64,000 nt of DNA from CAWJMD01 sp963700925 (GTDB lineage Bacteria > Actinomycetota > Actinomycetes > Actinomycetales > CAWJMD01): positions 4,030,001-4,094,000 of the forward strand of contig OY969553.1 of assembly GCA_963700925.1 (NCBI GenBank), in the 5' to 3' direction. Made by a program: the position numbers and the translations under genes. Position 1 is the first letter of the stretch. The number at the start of each line of letters is the position of its first letter. Under the pieces are notes generated by a model. That model saw only the letters and a program-made list of their open reading frames with translations, searched no databases and was not told the DNA's origin. Positions 42,894-52,598 of the stretch are shown here, piece by piece.

Positions 42894-43898
42894 TCAACGG
42901 GTCACCTTGGGGAGCACCTCGCGGCCGAAGACCTCGATCCACTCGGCCTGGTTGCGGCCGACGTTGTGCAGATAGATGCGGTCGAAGCCGAGGTCGGCGA
43001 GCCGCTGGATCGCGGCTCGGTGAGTGTCGGGGTCGGACGAGATCACCATCCGCCCCTCGAAGTCCTCCGGGCGCACGAGCTGCGCCATCGCGGCGAAGTC
43101 GTGCGGACTGCGGATGTCCGCCTTGCCGAACTTCATGCCGCCGTTGGGCCACTGGTCGAGCGCGTTCGCCAGTGCCTGCTCGTCGGTCTCGGCCCACGAC
43201 AGGTGCAGCTGCAGCACCTTCGGCATGGTGTCGGGGTCCTTGCCGGCCTTGCGTGCGCCCTCGGCGAACTTGCCGAAGAGCATCTCGATCTTCTCCAGCG
43301 GCGCCCCGACCGTGATCATGCCGTCGGCGAACTGGCCTGTCTTCCGGGCGTTGATGGGACCCGCCGTGGCGACCATGATGGGCGGCGCCTGCTCGGGCAT
43401 CGTCCACAGCCGGGCCGTCTCGTGCTGGAACCAACGTCCGGAGAACTTGGTGTCCTTGCCGTTCAGCGAGGCGTCGAAGAGCTGCTTGATGAGCTCGATC
43501 GCCTCCCACATGCGCGCCGAGCGCTCACCCGCCTCGGGCCAGTAGCCCGGCACGACGTGCTCGTTCAGCGCCTCGCCGGTGCCGAGCCCGAGCCACGTGC
43601 GGCCGGGGTACATCGCCTCGAGGGTGGCGGCCGCCTGCGCCACGATCACGGGATGGAACCGGAAGCTCGGGCAGGTGACGCCCGGTCCGAGGTCGCCGGT
43701 GGTGCGCTCGCCGACTGCGGTCAGCACGTTCCAGACGAACGCGGCCTGGCCCTGTGCGGGCACCCAGGGCTGGAAGTGGTCGGCGGCCATACAGCCCGAG
43801 AACCCGTGCTGTTCGGCCAATGCGGTCAGCTCGACGCACTCGGTGGGATGGAACTGCTCCAGCATCGCCGCGTACCCGAAGGTCAGGTCAGAAGCCAT
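42894..43898 (-). CDS. F420-dependent LLM-class oxidoreductase (G6PDH-like family)
   Basis: A 334-residue TIM-barrel protein of the luciferase-like superfamily. It resembles the TIGR03557 group related to F420-dependent glucose-6-phosphate dehydrogenase, with FGYAAMLEQFHPTECVELTA, CMAADHFQPWVPAQGQ and RTWLGLGTGEALNEHVV. The cofactor is probably F420; the substrate is not known. Start is ATG 43898. Confidence 0.85.
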   Translation of the reverse strand: MASDLTFGYAAMLEQFHPTECVELTALAEQHGFSGCMAADHFQPWVPAQGQAAFVWNVLTAVGERTTGDLGPGVTCPSFRFHPVIVAQAAATLEAMYPGRTWLGLGTGEALNEHVVPGYWPEAGERSARMWEAIELIKQLFDASLNGKDTKFSGRWFQHETARLWTMPEQAPPIMVATAGPINARKTGQFADGMITVGAPLEKIEMLFGKFAEGARKAGKDPDTMPKVLQLHLSWAETDEQALANALDQWPNGGMKFGKADIRSPHDFAAMAQLVRPEDFEGRMVISSDPDTHRAAIQRLADLGFDRIYLHNVGRNQAEWIEVFGREVLPKVTR

Positions 43899-43922
43899 AC
43901 CGGCGACCCTAGCCGGGTCCGG

Positions 43923-46775
43923 TCAGGGCTCCGCGTTCCCCCTCAGAGACCAGGCCGTGAGTTGGGTCCGTGTCGTCATGTCGAGCTTGGCCAGCACGTT
44001 GCGGACGTGCGTCTCCACCGTCCGCCCGGAGAGGTAGAGCCGTTCGGCGATCTCACGGTTCGTCAGCCCTTGCGCCACCAGGTCGACCACCTCGTGCTCC
44101 CGCGCGGTGAGCGGGTCCGTCGCGCTCTCCTGGCTCCTGGCCCGGGCGACGAGGTCGCTCGCCTCGGCCAGCCGACCTGGCATGTCGAGACGGCGCGCCT
44201 CGGCTGCCGCGTCGCCAGCCGCGCCCTTGGCCCGGGCCAGGTCGCCAGTCGCGGCGCGCCTCAGCAGGGCCTCCGAGAGGAGCAGCAGCGACACGACGCG
44301 GCTCACGCGGCCGCCGACTCGCTCGTCGACGGCAACGGCCTTCTCGGCCAGCGACACGGCGGCGGCGACATCGCCGCGGAGCAGGGCCATCTGCGCGGCG
44401 GTTCGCTCGACCGCGCCGAGGCGGACCATGCCCGGGGCTCCCATCAGCGTGCAGGCTGCGAAGGCCTCGGCCAGCACCGGGGTCAAGCGCTCGGCCATCT
44501 CGCGGTCGTCCCAGCGCCACGCCAGCTCGGCCAGCTGTAGGGCCACGCCGACCGACTTGGAGCTCTGGGCGGACAAGTAGGGGTCTGCCATCAGGGGCAT
44601 CGCCAGCCGGCGAGCCTGGCCATGGTCTCCCTGGAGGTCGACGGACAGCGCCTTGCTGACCCTGACGACCGGCATGTCGGGGGCCCGCGCCAACGCCTCG
44701 AAGTACTCCGGCGTGAGCTCGTCGGGATCTCCTCGCAGCAGGGCAAGGAAGATCAGGAACGCGGACGAGATCCCCTCGCCCGTCGGCTCCTGGAATCGGC
44801 GAGCCCACTCGGCCGCCTCCATGTTGAGATCCCGGGCGCGGGCGAAGTCTCCGCTCTCGGAGGCCTTCGACACCCGGTGGCGCAGAAGGTGCCAGCGCGC
44901 CAACGGAGCCCCGGTGACCGTGGCCAGGTCAGCGATCGCCGCGGTGTGCTCGTCGGCGACGTCGACCAGACCCAGCTGGTAGGCCGCTTCGGCCCGCCAC
45001 ACGTGCGGCCACAGGCGTGCGAGCGACGTGGGCACGGCGGCGGAGACCTCCACCGCGCGGCCGGCGAGAGCGAAGCGCTCATGGACGTGGACGGGTGACG
45101 AACGAGCCATGTTGCGCGCGCGTAGTGCTTCCAGCTCGTCCAGAGGCGCAGCGCCGGCCAACAGGGTGAGGGCCTCGGCTGACGACAGGTCGGCCTCGTC
45201 CATCTGCTCGAGTTCGGCCTCGGCACAAGCCCTTTGGGCGAGCAGGCGGCCGCGCAGGTCGTTCGGCAGGTCCACGTGCCGCAGCGCCTCAGCGATGAGT
45301 CGCTGTTGGGCGGTGGCGATCCTGGGGTGCCCGACCCCCAGGACGACGAGTGCGGCCCGTGACTCCAGCTCTGTGTGGCCGGCTACGCGAGCCGCCCGCG
45401 CAGCTTCCTCGCTGCACTTCATAGCGTCGCCGAAATGGCCCGCCTGGTACTCGGCGACGGCGAGGTCGAACAACAGCTCAGCCCGTTCGACCTCGCTGAG
45501 GTCCGACGACTCCGCCACCTCGCGCGCCGTTCGCAGCGTCGCGGCTGCGTCCTGGGCCGCGAACCGACGCATCGCGTCGTCCGCCACGCGGCGGCAGGCA
45601 TGCACTGCTCGACTCGCGTCAGCGGGTGTCGTCGCGGACGCCACGAGGTGCACCGCGAGGGCGCCGACCGGGAGCGACTCGCCCGCGATCACCTCCGCGG
45701 CCCGTCGGTGCAGGCGAACGCGCACCTCCTCGTCGATCCCTGCGTACACGCCGTCGCGCACCAGGGCGTGCGTGAACGCGTACCTCGCCGCCGATGGTCG
45801 TCCGTCGAGGAGCCCCGCGCGGCGGCAGTCGGCGAGCAAGCCAATGACCTCGGTCTCGGACCGTCCGGCGACCGACGCGAGCAGGTCGGTCGCTGACTCG
45901 ACGCCGAGCACCGCGGCCACCTCGAGGAGCTCTCGCGAGGCCGGAGGCAGCTCGGCCAGCTCCGCCCGCACCAGGGAGCGCAGCTGCGGGCTGCCGCTCA
46001 CGTCGGCATCGGGGTCGACGGCGAGGAGATCGGTAGCGGTGCGCAGGTACAACGGGTTCCCGCTGGCTGCCTCGGCGACGCGGTTGAGCACCTGCTCGTC
46101 GACGCGGGTCCCCGCCCTGCTGCGCAGGTAGTCGGAGACGGCCCGGTCGTCGAGGCGCCCGAGCTCGACGACGTGGGTTCCGCGCCATCGGGCCAGATCG
46201 CCGAGGGCGTCGGCAAAGTCGCGCGGCGTCGCGCGCGGCAGTGGGAGGCGGTACGTGCCGACCACCAGGGCGCCGCTGTTGGCGAGGTCCGGTGCCACGT
46301 GGCGCAACAGGTACAGCGAGGCGGCGTCAGCGGCGTGGAGGTCGTCGAGGACGAGAACGAGCCCTTGCTGACCCGCGCTGCTGAGGGCGTCAGCCCAGGC
46401 GACGTGCAGGGCGAAACGGGCGCCGGCCGAGACGTCCCAGCCGGGGCTGTCGCGCCCTGCCCCCTCCTCGTGTGACATCGCGTCGGGCGGTGGGGAGCCC
46501 ACGGCGCGCCTCCACGCCTGATGCCACGGCCAGAGCGGTGGCGCACCTTCGTCGTTCATGCACCGGCCCCATCCGGTGGCTATCCCTCGGGAAGCCGCGG
46601 CATCCACGAGAGCTTCGGCAAGGCGCGTCTTGCCGATGCCCGCCGGCCCACACAGGAGCACGAGCCCACCACCGGCGCCTCCGCCGCCGGCCAATTCGCC
46701 CAGCCGCTCCAGCTCGAGGGTCCGACCGAAGAACGGCTCGCCGAGGGGTGTCACCACGCCCGCAGTATCGCCCAC
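43923..46775 (-). CDS. Large LuxR-family ATPase regulator (LAL/MalT type)
   Basis: A 950-residue regulator. It starts with an AAA ATPase module: FFGRTLELERL, Walker A GPAGIGKT at 43-50, Walker B-like LVLVLDDLHAADAAS, and QGLVLV before it. A long TPR-like helical region spans about residues 350-870. The C-terminal LuxR helix-turn-helix reads LTAREHEVVDLVAQGLTNRE, then SGRTVETHVRNVLAKLDM. GTG 46775 is used; the GTG at 46754 would give a start just before TPLGEPFFGR. It is divergent from two genes (46906 and 47508) that it probably controls. Confidence 0.9.
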   Translation of the reverse strand: MGDTAGVVTPLGEPFFGRTLELERLGELAGGGGAGGGLVLLCGPAGIGKTRLAEALVDAAASRGIATGWGRCMNDEGAPPLWPWHQAWRRAVGSPPPDAMSHEEGAGRDSPGWDVSAGARFALHVAWADALSSAGQQGLVLVLDDLHAADAASLYLLRHVAPDLANSGALVVGTYRLPLPRATPRDFADALGDLARWRGTHVVELGRLDDRAVSDYLRSRAGTRVDEQVLNRVAEAASGNPLYLRTATDLLAVDPDADVSGSPQLRSLVRAELAELPPASRELLEVAAVLGVESATDLLASVAGRSETEVIGLLADCRRAGLLDGRPSAARYAFTHALVRDGVYAGIDEEVRVRLHRRAAEVIAGESLPVGALAVHLVASATTPADASRAVHACRRVADDAMRRFAAQDAAATLRTAREVAESSDLSEVERAELLFDLAVAEYQAGHFGDAMKCSEEAARAARVAGHTELESRAALVVLGVGHPRIATAQQRLIAEALRHVDLPNDLRGRLLAQRACAEAELEQMDEADLSSAEALTLLAGAAPLDELEALRARNMARSSPVHVHERFALAGRAVEVSAAVPTSLARLWPHVWRAEAAYQLGLVDVADEHTAAIADLATVTGAPLARWHLLRHRVSKASESGDFARARDLNMEAAEWARRFQEPTGEGISSAFLIFLALLRGDPDELTPEYFEALARAPDMPVVRVSKALSVDLQGDHGQARRLAMPLMADPYLSAQSSKSVGVALQLAELAWRWDDREMAERLTPVLAEAFAACTLMGAPGMVRLGAVERTAAQMALLRGDVAAAVSLAEKAVAVDERVGGRVSRVVSLLLLSEALLRRAATGDLARAKGAAGDAAAEARRLDMPGRLAEASDLVARARSQESATDPLTAREHEVVDLVAQGLTNREIAERLYLSGRTVETHVRNVLAKLDMTTRTQLTAWSLRGNAEP

Positions 46776-46905
46776 TGACCCCGCCGGTCATCCGAGATCA
46801 GTGGGCTGCTCAGTAGCAGCACGCAGGCCGTGCGCTTCGCCGACGGCCACGGTGGCCACGTGCCCCCTGAGGCAGCACCACACCGAACTGACCCGAGGAG
46901 AAACC

Positions 46906-47511
46906 ATGCACGCCACCCTGACCCACCTACGGATCGTTCCGGACGTTGACCACCAGGGTCTCGCGTCCTCGCTCGCGGACATCGCGGGAAGCCCGTCTGG
47001 CGTCTGCCTGACTCGACTCGCGGGTGGCGGCTCCGGCCTCTTCCTCGCGATGTGGCCCGACCTGGCGGCGGCGGAGGCCGCCGCAGCATCCCTGACCCGC
47101 GATCAGTCCGCCGGAGCCTCGATCGTCCCCGTGGGGGCCACCGCCGTGATGGCGGTGGAGTACGTCAACCGCGCCGACTCGCAGGAGCCGGCACGGGTGA
47201 TGAACGTGATCGCCTTCGACCCGCACGACCAGGTGTGGACCGAGGCGTTCGACCGAGCCACCCACGAGCGTGTCGCGCCGGCTGCCCTGTCCGTCGCAGG
47301 CGCACTTGACGGATGGACGCTGAGGAATGCGAGCGAGGGAACGGTCGTGCTGACCTTCGCCACGTCCGTGGACGTGCTCGCGGCGGAACAGGACGCGATC
47401 AGCGGCACGGAGCTCCTCGACTGGGAGGACCCGGCCACTCTCGGCGGGCCGGACCGGATGGAGACGCACGACGTGCTCGTCGCGCGGCTCCCCGTGGCGG
47501 TGACGTCATGA
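46906..47511 (+). CDS. Hypothetical protein with possible ABM-like halves
   Basis: A 201-residue protein not clearly recognised. Two alpha-beta stretches (LTHLRIVPDVDHQGLASSLA, and RVMNVIAFDPHDQVWTEAF later) recall the dimeric antibiotic-biosynthesis-monooxygenase fold, but no motif is decisive. ATG 46906 has CGAGGAG upstream. Its stop overlaps the ATG of the YceI gene (ATGA). It is divergent from the large LuxR-type regulator. Confidence 0.6.
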   Translation: MHATLTHLRIVPDVDHQGLASSLADIAGSPSGVCLTRLAGGGSGLFLAMWPDLAAAEAAAASLTRDQSAGASIVPVGATAVMAVEYVNRADSQEPARVMNVIAFDPHDQVWTEAFDRATHERVAPAALSVAGALDGWTLRNASEGTVVLTFATSVDVLAAEQDAISGTELLDWEDPATLGGPDRMETHDVLVARLPVAVTS

Positions 47512-48035
47512 CCGCGCAGTCCGTGCGCGAGGGCCTGCTGAGCTCAGGCCGGTGGTCCAGCATCGACGTGCTCGCCGACTTCACGGTGCAGCAGCTGGGT
47601 GGCCTGGTCACCGTGCGTGGCACGGTTCCTGTCGCCGACGCACAGGTCGTCGTCGACGACAACGGTCGGCCCGTGTCCGTGCACGCCTCCCTCGAGCCCG
47701 GGCTGCTGTCGACGGGAAACACCCAGCGCGACAAGGACCTGAGGTCGCGGCGGTTCCTCGACACGTCGGCCTGGCCGACGTGGACGTTCACTAGCCGAAC
47801 GATCACACCGGACGGCGTCGGCTGGACGGTGGACGGCATCCTCGAGGTCCGCGGGACCCGGTGCCCGCTCCGCCTGACGGTCACGGCGACACCACGACCC
47901 GACGGGTCCATCGAGGTCGACGCGCACGGCGAGCTCGACCGGCGCGAGGCGGGTGTGACTGCGGGGCCGGGCTTCGTCATCGGCCACCGAGTGCAGGTGC
48001 ATGCCAGGGCGCGGTTCGCGCACACCAGCGTTTAG
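47508..48035 (+). CDS. YceI-like protein
   Basis: A 175-residue protein of the YceI family, an antiparallel beta barrel that binds long lipids such as polyisoprenoids. Seen are WSSIDVLADFTVQQLGGLVT, ASLEPGLLSTGNTQRDKDLR and SRRFLDTSAWPTWTFTS. No signal peptide, so it should be cytoplasmic. It is translationally coupled to the preceding gene. Confidence 0.88.
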   Translation: MTAQSVREGLLSSGRWSSIDVLADFTVQQLGGLVTVRGTVPVADAQVVVDDNGRPVSVHASLEPGLLSTGNTQRDKDLRSRRFLDTSAWPTWTFTSRTITPDGVGWTVDGILEVRGTRCPLRLTVTATPRPDGSIEVDAHGELDRREAGVTAGPGFVIGHRVQVHARARFAHTSV

Positions 48036-48042
48036 CCCGTCC

Positions 48043-48966
48043 CTAGCCGAGTAAGGCTGCGACGACGACCAGCACCGGGAACGACAGCAAGGTGGTCACG
48101 AAGATGACGTCACGGGCCAGCACTGCCGACCTGTCGTAGAGCGAGGCGTAGACGTAGATGTTCTGCGCTGTCGGCAGTGCTGCCACCACCGTCACGGCGA
48201 GCAGGTCGGGCCCGTCCAGCCCAAAGGCGTAGCGGCCCAACAGGTATGCGGTGATGGGTTGGCCGAGTAGCTTCAGCGCGGACGCGACGACGACCTCGCT
48301 GGTTGAGCCGGCTGCCATCGGACGTGGACCGAGCCGCAACGCCATCCCGTACGCGAGCAGGGCGCCCGGCACGGCCATCGCCCCGACCAGGTCGAGGGGA
48401 GCCGTGACGGCGAGAGGTGCGCTCCAGCCGGTGAGCGCCATCAGCACGCCGAGCACTGCGCCCACGGTGATCGGGTTCGTGAACGGCTGCCGCAGTGCGC
48501 GGACGAGGGACGGTCCGTGCTGACTCGTCGCGGCGTCGAGCACCGCGAACGCGATCGGCGTGATCAGGATCAGCTGCATCAGGAGCACCGGCGCGATCAG
48601 TGCGCCGTCGCCCAGCACGTAGGCGGCGATCGGCAGGCCCAGGTTGCCGGCGTTGACGTAGCTCGTCGTCAGCGCACCGACCGTTGCCTCCCCCGTCTCG
48701 CGCCGCCACCACCAGCGTGCCAGCACCAGGTAGATCGCCACGACGGCGACCACGCTCAGCGCAGCCACGGCGAGGACGGACGAGAACACCTGTCTCACAT
48801 CGGCTTCGGAGAGAAGTCGGAAGAGGAGGGCAGGCGTCGCGACGTAGAACACCAGGCGCAGCATCAGGCGCTGGGCATCGGCGCCGAGCACCTCCAGGTG
48901 GGCGAGCAGCACACCCAGCGCGATGACGGCGCCGATGACGGCGAAGCCCTCGAGCACTCCCTGCAT
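48043..48966 (-). CDS. AEC-family transporter
   Basis: A transporter of about 307 residues with ten hydrophobic segments in two halves: FAVIGAVIALGVLLAHLEVL first, a central YVNAGNLGLPIAAYVLGDG block, and GALLAYGMALRLGP in the second half. The family includes auxin efflux carriers and malonate or malate exporters. The substrate cannot be named. ATG 48966 is preferred; a GTG at 48987 would add seven residues. It converges with the YceI gene. Confidence 0.87.
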   Translation of the reverse strand: MQGVLEGFAVIGAVIALGVLLAHLEVLGADAQRLMLRLVFYVATPALLFRLLSEADVRQVFSSVLAVAALSVVAVVAIYLVLARWWWRRETGEATVGALTTSYVNAGNLGLPIAAYVLGDGALIAPVLLMQLILITPIAFAVLDAATSQHGPSLVRALRQPFTNPITVGAVLGVLMALTGWSAPLAVTAPLDLVGAMAVPGALLAYGMALRLGPRPMAAGSTSEVVVASALKLLGQPITAYLLGRYAFGLDGPDLLAVTVVAALPTAQNIYVYASLYDRSAVLARDVIFVTTLLSFPVLVVVAALLG

Positions 48967-49061
48967 CCCAGGCACCCTAGGGGCCACGGGGGGTAGACCC
49001 CTTCATCTCGCTGAGCGCGAACAGGGCTGTTCCCGCACCAGCGAGCGGTGATGATGGCCCG

Positions 49062-50108
49062 ATGAATGATCTGCCGACAAGGGACCTGCGGTTCGCAGTG
49101 AGCATCGGTGGGCGCCTGGCTGCCCGCGGGCCTGACGTGGCCAAGGCTCAGGTGGTCGAGGCCGTGCAGCGCGCCGAGCAGGCCGGCATCGACACGGTGA
49201 CGGTCGCCGACCACATCGGCGCGCCCGCCCCGTTCTCGCTGCTCGCCCTCGCCGCCGCCGTCACCGAGCGCGTGCGGCTGCGCACCTACGTGCTCGACGC
49301 CTACTTCTGGAACCCCGCCTTGCTGGCGCGCGAAGCGGCGACGGTGGACGCCCTGTCAGGCGGGCGCCTCGAGCTGGGTGTGGGAGCCGGGCACATGCGG
49401 CACGAGCACGAGGACGCCGGGCTGCCCTTCCCCGGTGTGGGCGAGCGCTGGGCCCACGTGGAGAAGGTCGTCGCGGAGGTCCGCGAGCGGCTGGCCGATC
49501 CCGAGCACGACCCGGCGCCGGTGCAACGTCCGGTGCCCGTGATGATCGCCGCGATGGGTGAGCGCGGGCTGGCCACTGCCGCGCGCACCGCCGACATCGT
49601 GGGTGTGGCGGGGCTGATCCAGGTGCCGGGGCGGCCGGCCGGCACGTTCACGGTGGCCGACGCGGGCGTGGTCGGCGAGCGCGTGGCCGCGGTCCGGCGG
49701 TGGGCGGCCGACGCCGGTCGTCCTGCACCGGTTTTGGACGCGCTCGTCCAGCGTGTGGAGATCGTCGACGACCCGCAGGCGAGGGCCGCCGAGGTGGCGT
49801 CGGAGGCACGTGACGGCGGGTCGGACTGGGTGACCGACGAGCTGCTGTCGACGAGCCCGTTCTACCTGTTCTGCCGCTCCGCGCAGGAGGGCGCCGACGA
49901 GCTGGTGCGCCGGGCGGAGCGATGGGGGATCACGTCGTGGAGCACGCACGGCCCATCTGCAGACGCCATGATGCAGGTCGCGGCGGCGCACCGGGACTCC
50001 GTCCCGGCCGGGTCGTCCCCCGCGAGTGCGGAGTGGTCGGGCGATCAGCGAGCTGAAGGCCCGACCACTCCCCACTCAACAGGTCAGCCCAGGTCGACCG
50101 TGGTGTAG
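49062..50108 (+). CDS. F420-dependent LLM-class oxidoreductase
   Basis: A 348-residue luciferase-like TIM-barrel protein: VTVADHIGAPAPFSLLALAA, LLAREAATVDALSGGRLELG and GVGAGHMRHEHEDAG. The substrate is unknown. The last 30 residues are polar, look non-conserved, and read through a strong hairpin (50031-50070), so the functional part may end earlier. It converges with and overlaps the Liv binding-protein gene by 25 bases. Confidence 0.83.
   Translation: MNDLPTRDLRFAVSIGGRLAARGPDVAKAQVVEAVQRAEQAGIDTVTVADHIGAPAPFSLLALAAAVTERVRLRTYVLDAYFWNPALLAREAATVDALSGGRLELGVGAGHMRHEHEDAGLPFPGVGERWAHVEKVVAEVRERLADPEHDPAPVQRPVPVMIAAMGERGLATAARTADIVGVAGLIQVPGRPAGTFTVADAGVVGERVAAVRRWAADAGRPAPVLDALVQRVEIVDDPQARAAEVASEARDGGSDWVTDELLSTSPFYLFCRSAQEGADELVRRAERWGITSWSTHGPSADAMMQVAAAHRDSVPAGSSPASAEWSGDQRAEGPTTPHSTGQPRSTVV
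50031..50070. terminator. Bidirectional terminator hairpin
   Basis: Twelve-base arms GAGTGGTCGGGC (50031-50042) and GCCCGACCACTC (50059-50070) pair perfectly around a 16-base loop. It lies between two converging genes, 14 bases beyond the stop of the binding-protein gene and inside the coding tail of the oxidoreductase. Confidence 0.75.
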
Positions 50109-51412
50109 CAGGAGCCCTCGAAGGTGTACTCGGACACGGTCGGACCCTCGAAGAACTGCTCGATGGTCTCCAGGCCGGCGCCCTCGCCCTCCGTCGTCGG
50201 CTGGCTGATCAGCGAGGAGCGGACGACGGCGTCGTCGGGCTCGCCCGCGTAGTTACCCGCGCCCTCGGGCAGCATGCCCTCGTAGTCGACGGACTCGAGA
50301 GTCAGAGCGGCCTCGACCAGGCCCTCGCGGGTCAGGTCACCGTTCTCGACCGCCGCCTCGATGGCCGCCTTCATCGGGTAGCTCCAGACCCAGCCGGACG
50401 TGTACCCGTCGTTGGGGGTCACCTCGCCGAGCGCCTCGCGCATCGCCGTGTGTCCCGGCGTGTCGCTGTCGAAGGAGCCCCACGGCCCGGCGTGCAGGAA
50501 GAGTGCCTGCAGCGCCGGCGCCGCCGGGCTCTCCAGCAGTGCCGGGTTCCAGGTCGGGCTGCTGCCGATGAACTTGCCCTGGAAACCACGGGCCGCCGAC
50601 TGACCGATGATCGCGGCCATGTCCGCCGGTCCGGTCGTCACGACCACGAGGTCGGGCTTGCCCGAGACGATGGCGTCGATCGCGCCGGCCTGGTTCTCCT
50701 GACCCTGGCCCGTCTCCACGTTCGTGAACGCGAGCTCGTTCGCCTCCGCCGCGATCTTGACGCCGGCCGCCGCGTCGCCGCCGTAGTCGCCGGGGTAGTG
50801 GACCGCCGCCACGGACTTGACCCCGAAGCTCTCGACCGCGTAGTCGACGGCGTTCATCGACTCGGCGCAGTAGTTGGCCCCCGACTCGAGGATGATGTCG
50901 GTGAAGGCGTACTCGGAGGTCCAGGCAGCGGGGGCAGCGAGGATGTTGCTCGACTCCAGGTCGTCGAGAATCGTTGCGGTGGTGGGGGACCCGAGGGTCT
51001 GAGCCATCGCCAGGATGTCGTCCTTCATCTCCTGGTACACCTGGTTGTGGACTTCGGGCTGGTACAGGTTGTCGGCCACGTACGTGGTCACGTCGATGTC
51101 GTACCCGCCGATCCCGCCTTCGTCGTTGACCCGCTGCCAGAAGGCCGCCTGCGAGTCGGTGATGGGGACGGCGAGGGCCGCGAAGGGGCCGACGGTCAGG
51201 TCGGAGATGGTGCCGAGGTAGATGCAGCCGTTGTCCTCGTTGACCGCCTCGGGGCAGGGGTCCTCCGTGACGCCCTCGCCGGTCGCCACCTCACCGTCGC
51301 CGGAGTCGCCGCCTCCCTCGCCGCCTTGGTCCGTACCGCGGCAGCCGGTGAGAACGACTGAGACGAGCGCCAGGCCGGCGGCGATCCGCCAGGGTGCCGT
51401 GTCGAGTTTCAT
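50084..51412 (-). CDS. Liv-type ABC transporter, substrate-binding lipoprotein
   Basis: A 442-residue periplasmic-type binding protein of the branched-chain amino acid (HAAT) class. The signal peptide ends with lipobox VVLTGC at Cys24, then a Gly/Asp-rich linker. The mature domain has IYLGTISDLTVGPFAALAVP and VAAVHYPGDYGGDAAAGV, as in LivK-fold proteins. It is the last gene of the operon livF-livG-ligase-livH-livM, 61 bp after livM. The ligase in the operon suggests a carboxylic acid substrate rather than an amino acid. Start ATG 51412. Confidence 0.92.
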   Translation of the reverse strand: MKLDTAPWRIAAGLALVSVVLTGCRGTDQGGEGGGDSGDGEVATGEGVTEDPCPEAVNEDNGCIYLGTISDLTVGPFAALAVPITDSQAAFWQRVNDEGGIGGYDIDVTTYVADNLYQPEVHNQVYQEMKDDILAMAQTLGSPTTATILDDLESSNILAAPAAWTSEYAFTDIILESGANYCAESMNAVDYAVESFGVKSVAAVHYPGDYGGDAAAGVKIAAEANELAFTNVETGQGQENQAGAIDAIVSGKPDLVVVTTGPADMAAIIGQSAARGFQGKFIGSSPTWNPALLESPAAPALQALFLHAGPWGSFDSDTPGHTAMREALGEVTPNDGYTSGWVWSYPMKAAIEAAVENGDLTREGLVEAALTLESVDYEGMLPEGAGNYAGEPDDAVVRSSLISQPTTEGEGAGLETIEQFFEGPTVSEYTFEGSCYTTVDLG

Positions 51413-51473
51413 GGTGCATGGGTCCTTTCGTCGGTTGGTGCCTGACGTCGGTGCGCCTGTGCGCGCGAGATCG

Positions 51474-52598
51474 CTAGTAGGAGAAGGGATATGCCTTCCA
51501 GTAGTTGCGGAACCGGACCCACAGGCCATAGAGGCCGCGTGGCTCGAAGATGAGGAAGACGATGATCAGGAGTCCGTAGAGGATCGTCTCGACCTGGAAC
51601 ACGTTCGGCACGTCGTTGGGGCGGCTGCTGATGAACGGGAAGTAGTCGGGCAGCTCGCGGGTGAACCGGGGCAGCAAGGTGATGAAGAGCGCCCCGGCGA
51701 TGGAGCCCGAGATGGTGGCGACCCCGCCGATCAGCACCATCGCGATGTACTGCACCGACAGCAGGAGGTTGAACGACGTCGGCTCGAAGAAGCCGGTGAT
51801 CGTGTACAGCAGCGCCCCGGCGCAGCCCGCGTAGAACGACGAGATGGTGAAGGCGAGCCGTTTCGCGCGCGCCAGGTCCACACCGATCACGGCAGCTGCG
51901 ATGTCGCGGTCACGCACGGCGGCGAACGAGCGTCCGACCGCCGAGCGCATCAGGTTGCGAGCGACGACTCCGAAGATGATCAGCAGCACCAGCATCAGCA
52001 GGTAGAGGTTCTGCTCGGACGTGAAAAGCGCGCTGTCCTCGTCGAAGTGGTATCCGAACATCTCCGGGACGGCAGCCGGTCGGCCGACTCCAGGACCGCC
52101 ACTCAGCGAGGCCCACTCCTTGAAGACGTGCTCTCCGAGGAAGACCAGCCCGAGCGTCACGATCGCCAGGTAGAGGCCGCGCAGGCGCGTCGCGAGCGGT
52201 GCGAACAGGAACCCGGCCGCGCCCGCCACCAGTCCCGCCGCCAGCAGCCACACCGGAAGGAAGGTGATGCCCAGCCCGATCACCCGGCCGTCCGGGTCAC
52301 CGCTGAGAGCAGCAGCGGTGTAGGCGCCCACAGCGAGGAAGAAGGCGTGGCCCAGCGACACCTGGCCCGCGTAGCCCGTCACGATGTTCAGTCCGATGGC
52401 GCCGATGCCGGCGACGAAACCCAGTGCCAGCAGGCGAAGAAGGTCGTCCTCCAGCAAGAAGGGCGCAAGGAGCGCGAAGCCGACCAGCAGCCCGGCTCCG
52501 AGTCGCTTCGGCCCGGTGTTGAGCAGGGCCATGTCCTGCGCGTAGCTCGTGTACAGCTGGGGACGGCCCCGCAGCGCGGAACCCCGAAGCAGGCTCAT
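51474..52598 (-). CDS. livM: Liv-type ABC transporter permease LivM
   Basis: A 374-residue membrane protein with about ten helices. LivM signs are GFVAGIGAIGLNIVTGYAGQ, VSLGHAFFLAVGAYTAA, the loop RSAVGRSFAAVRDRDIAAAV that contacts the ATPase, and the late SVQYIAMVLIGGVATISGS. The ATG at 52598 comes directly after the 61-bp element L. It forms the channel with LivH. Confidence 0.93.
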   Translation of the reverse strand: MSLLRGSALRGRPQLYTSYAQDMALLNTGPKRLGAGLLVGFALLAPFLLEDDLLRLLALGFVAGIGAIGLNIVTGYAGQVSLGHAFFLAVGAYTAAALSGDPDGRVIGLGITFLPVWLLAAGLVAGAAGFLFAPLATRLRGLYLAIVTLGLVFLGEHVFKEWASLSGGPGVGRPAAVPEMFGYHFDEDSALFTSEQNLYLLMLVLLIIFGVVARNLMRSAVGRSFAAVRDRDIAAAVIGVDLARAKRLAFTISSFYAGCAGALLYTITGFFEPTSFNLLLSVQYIAMVLIGGVATISGSIAGALFITLLPRFTRELPDYFPFISSRPNDVPNVFQVETILYGLLIIVFLIFEPRGLYGLWVRFRNYWKAYPFSY

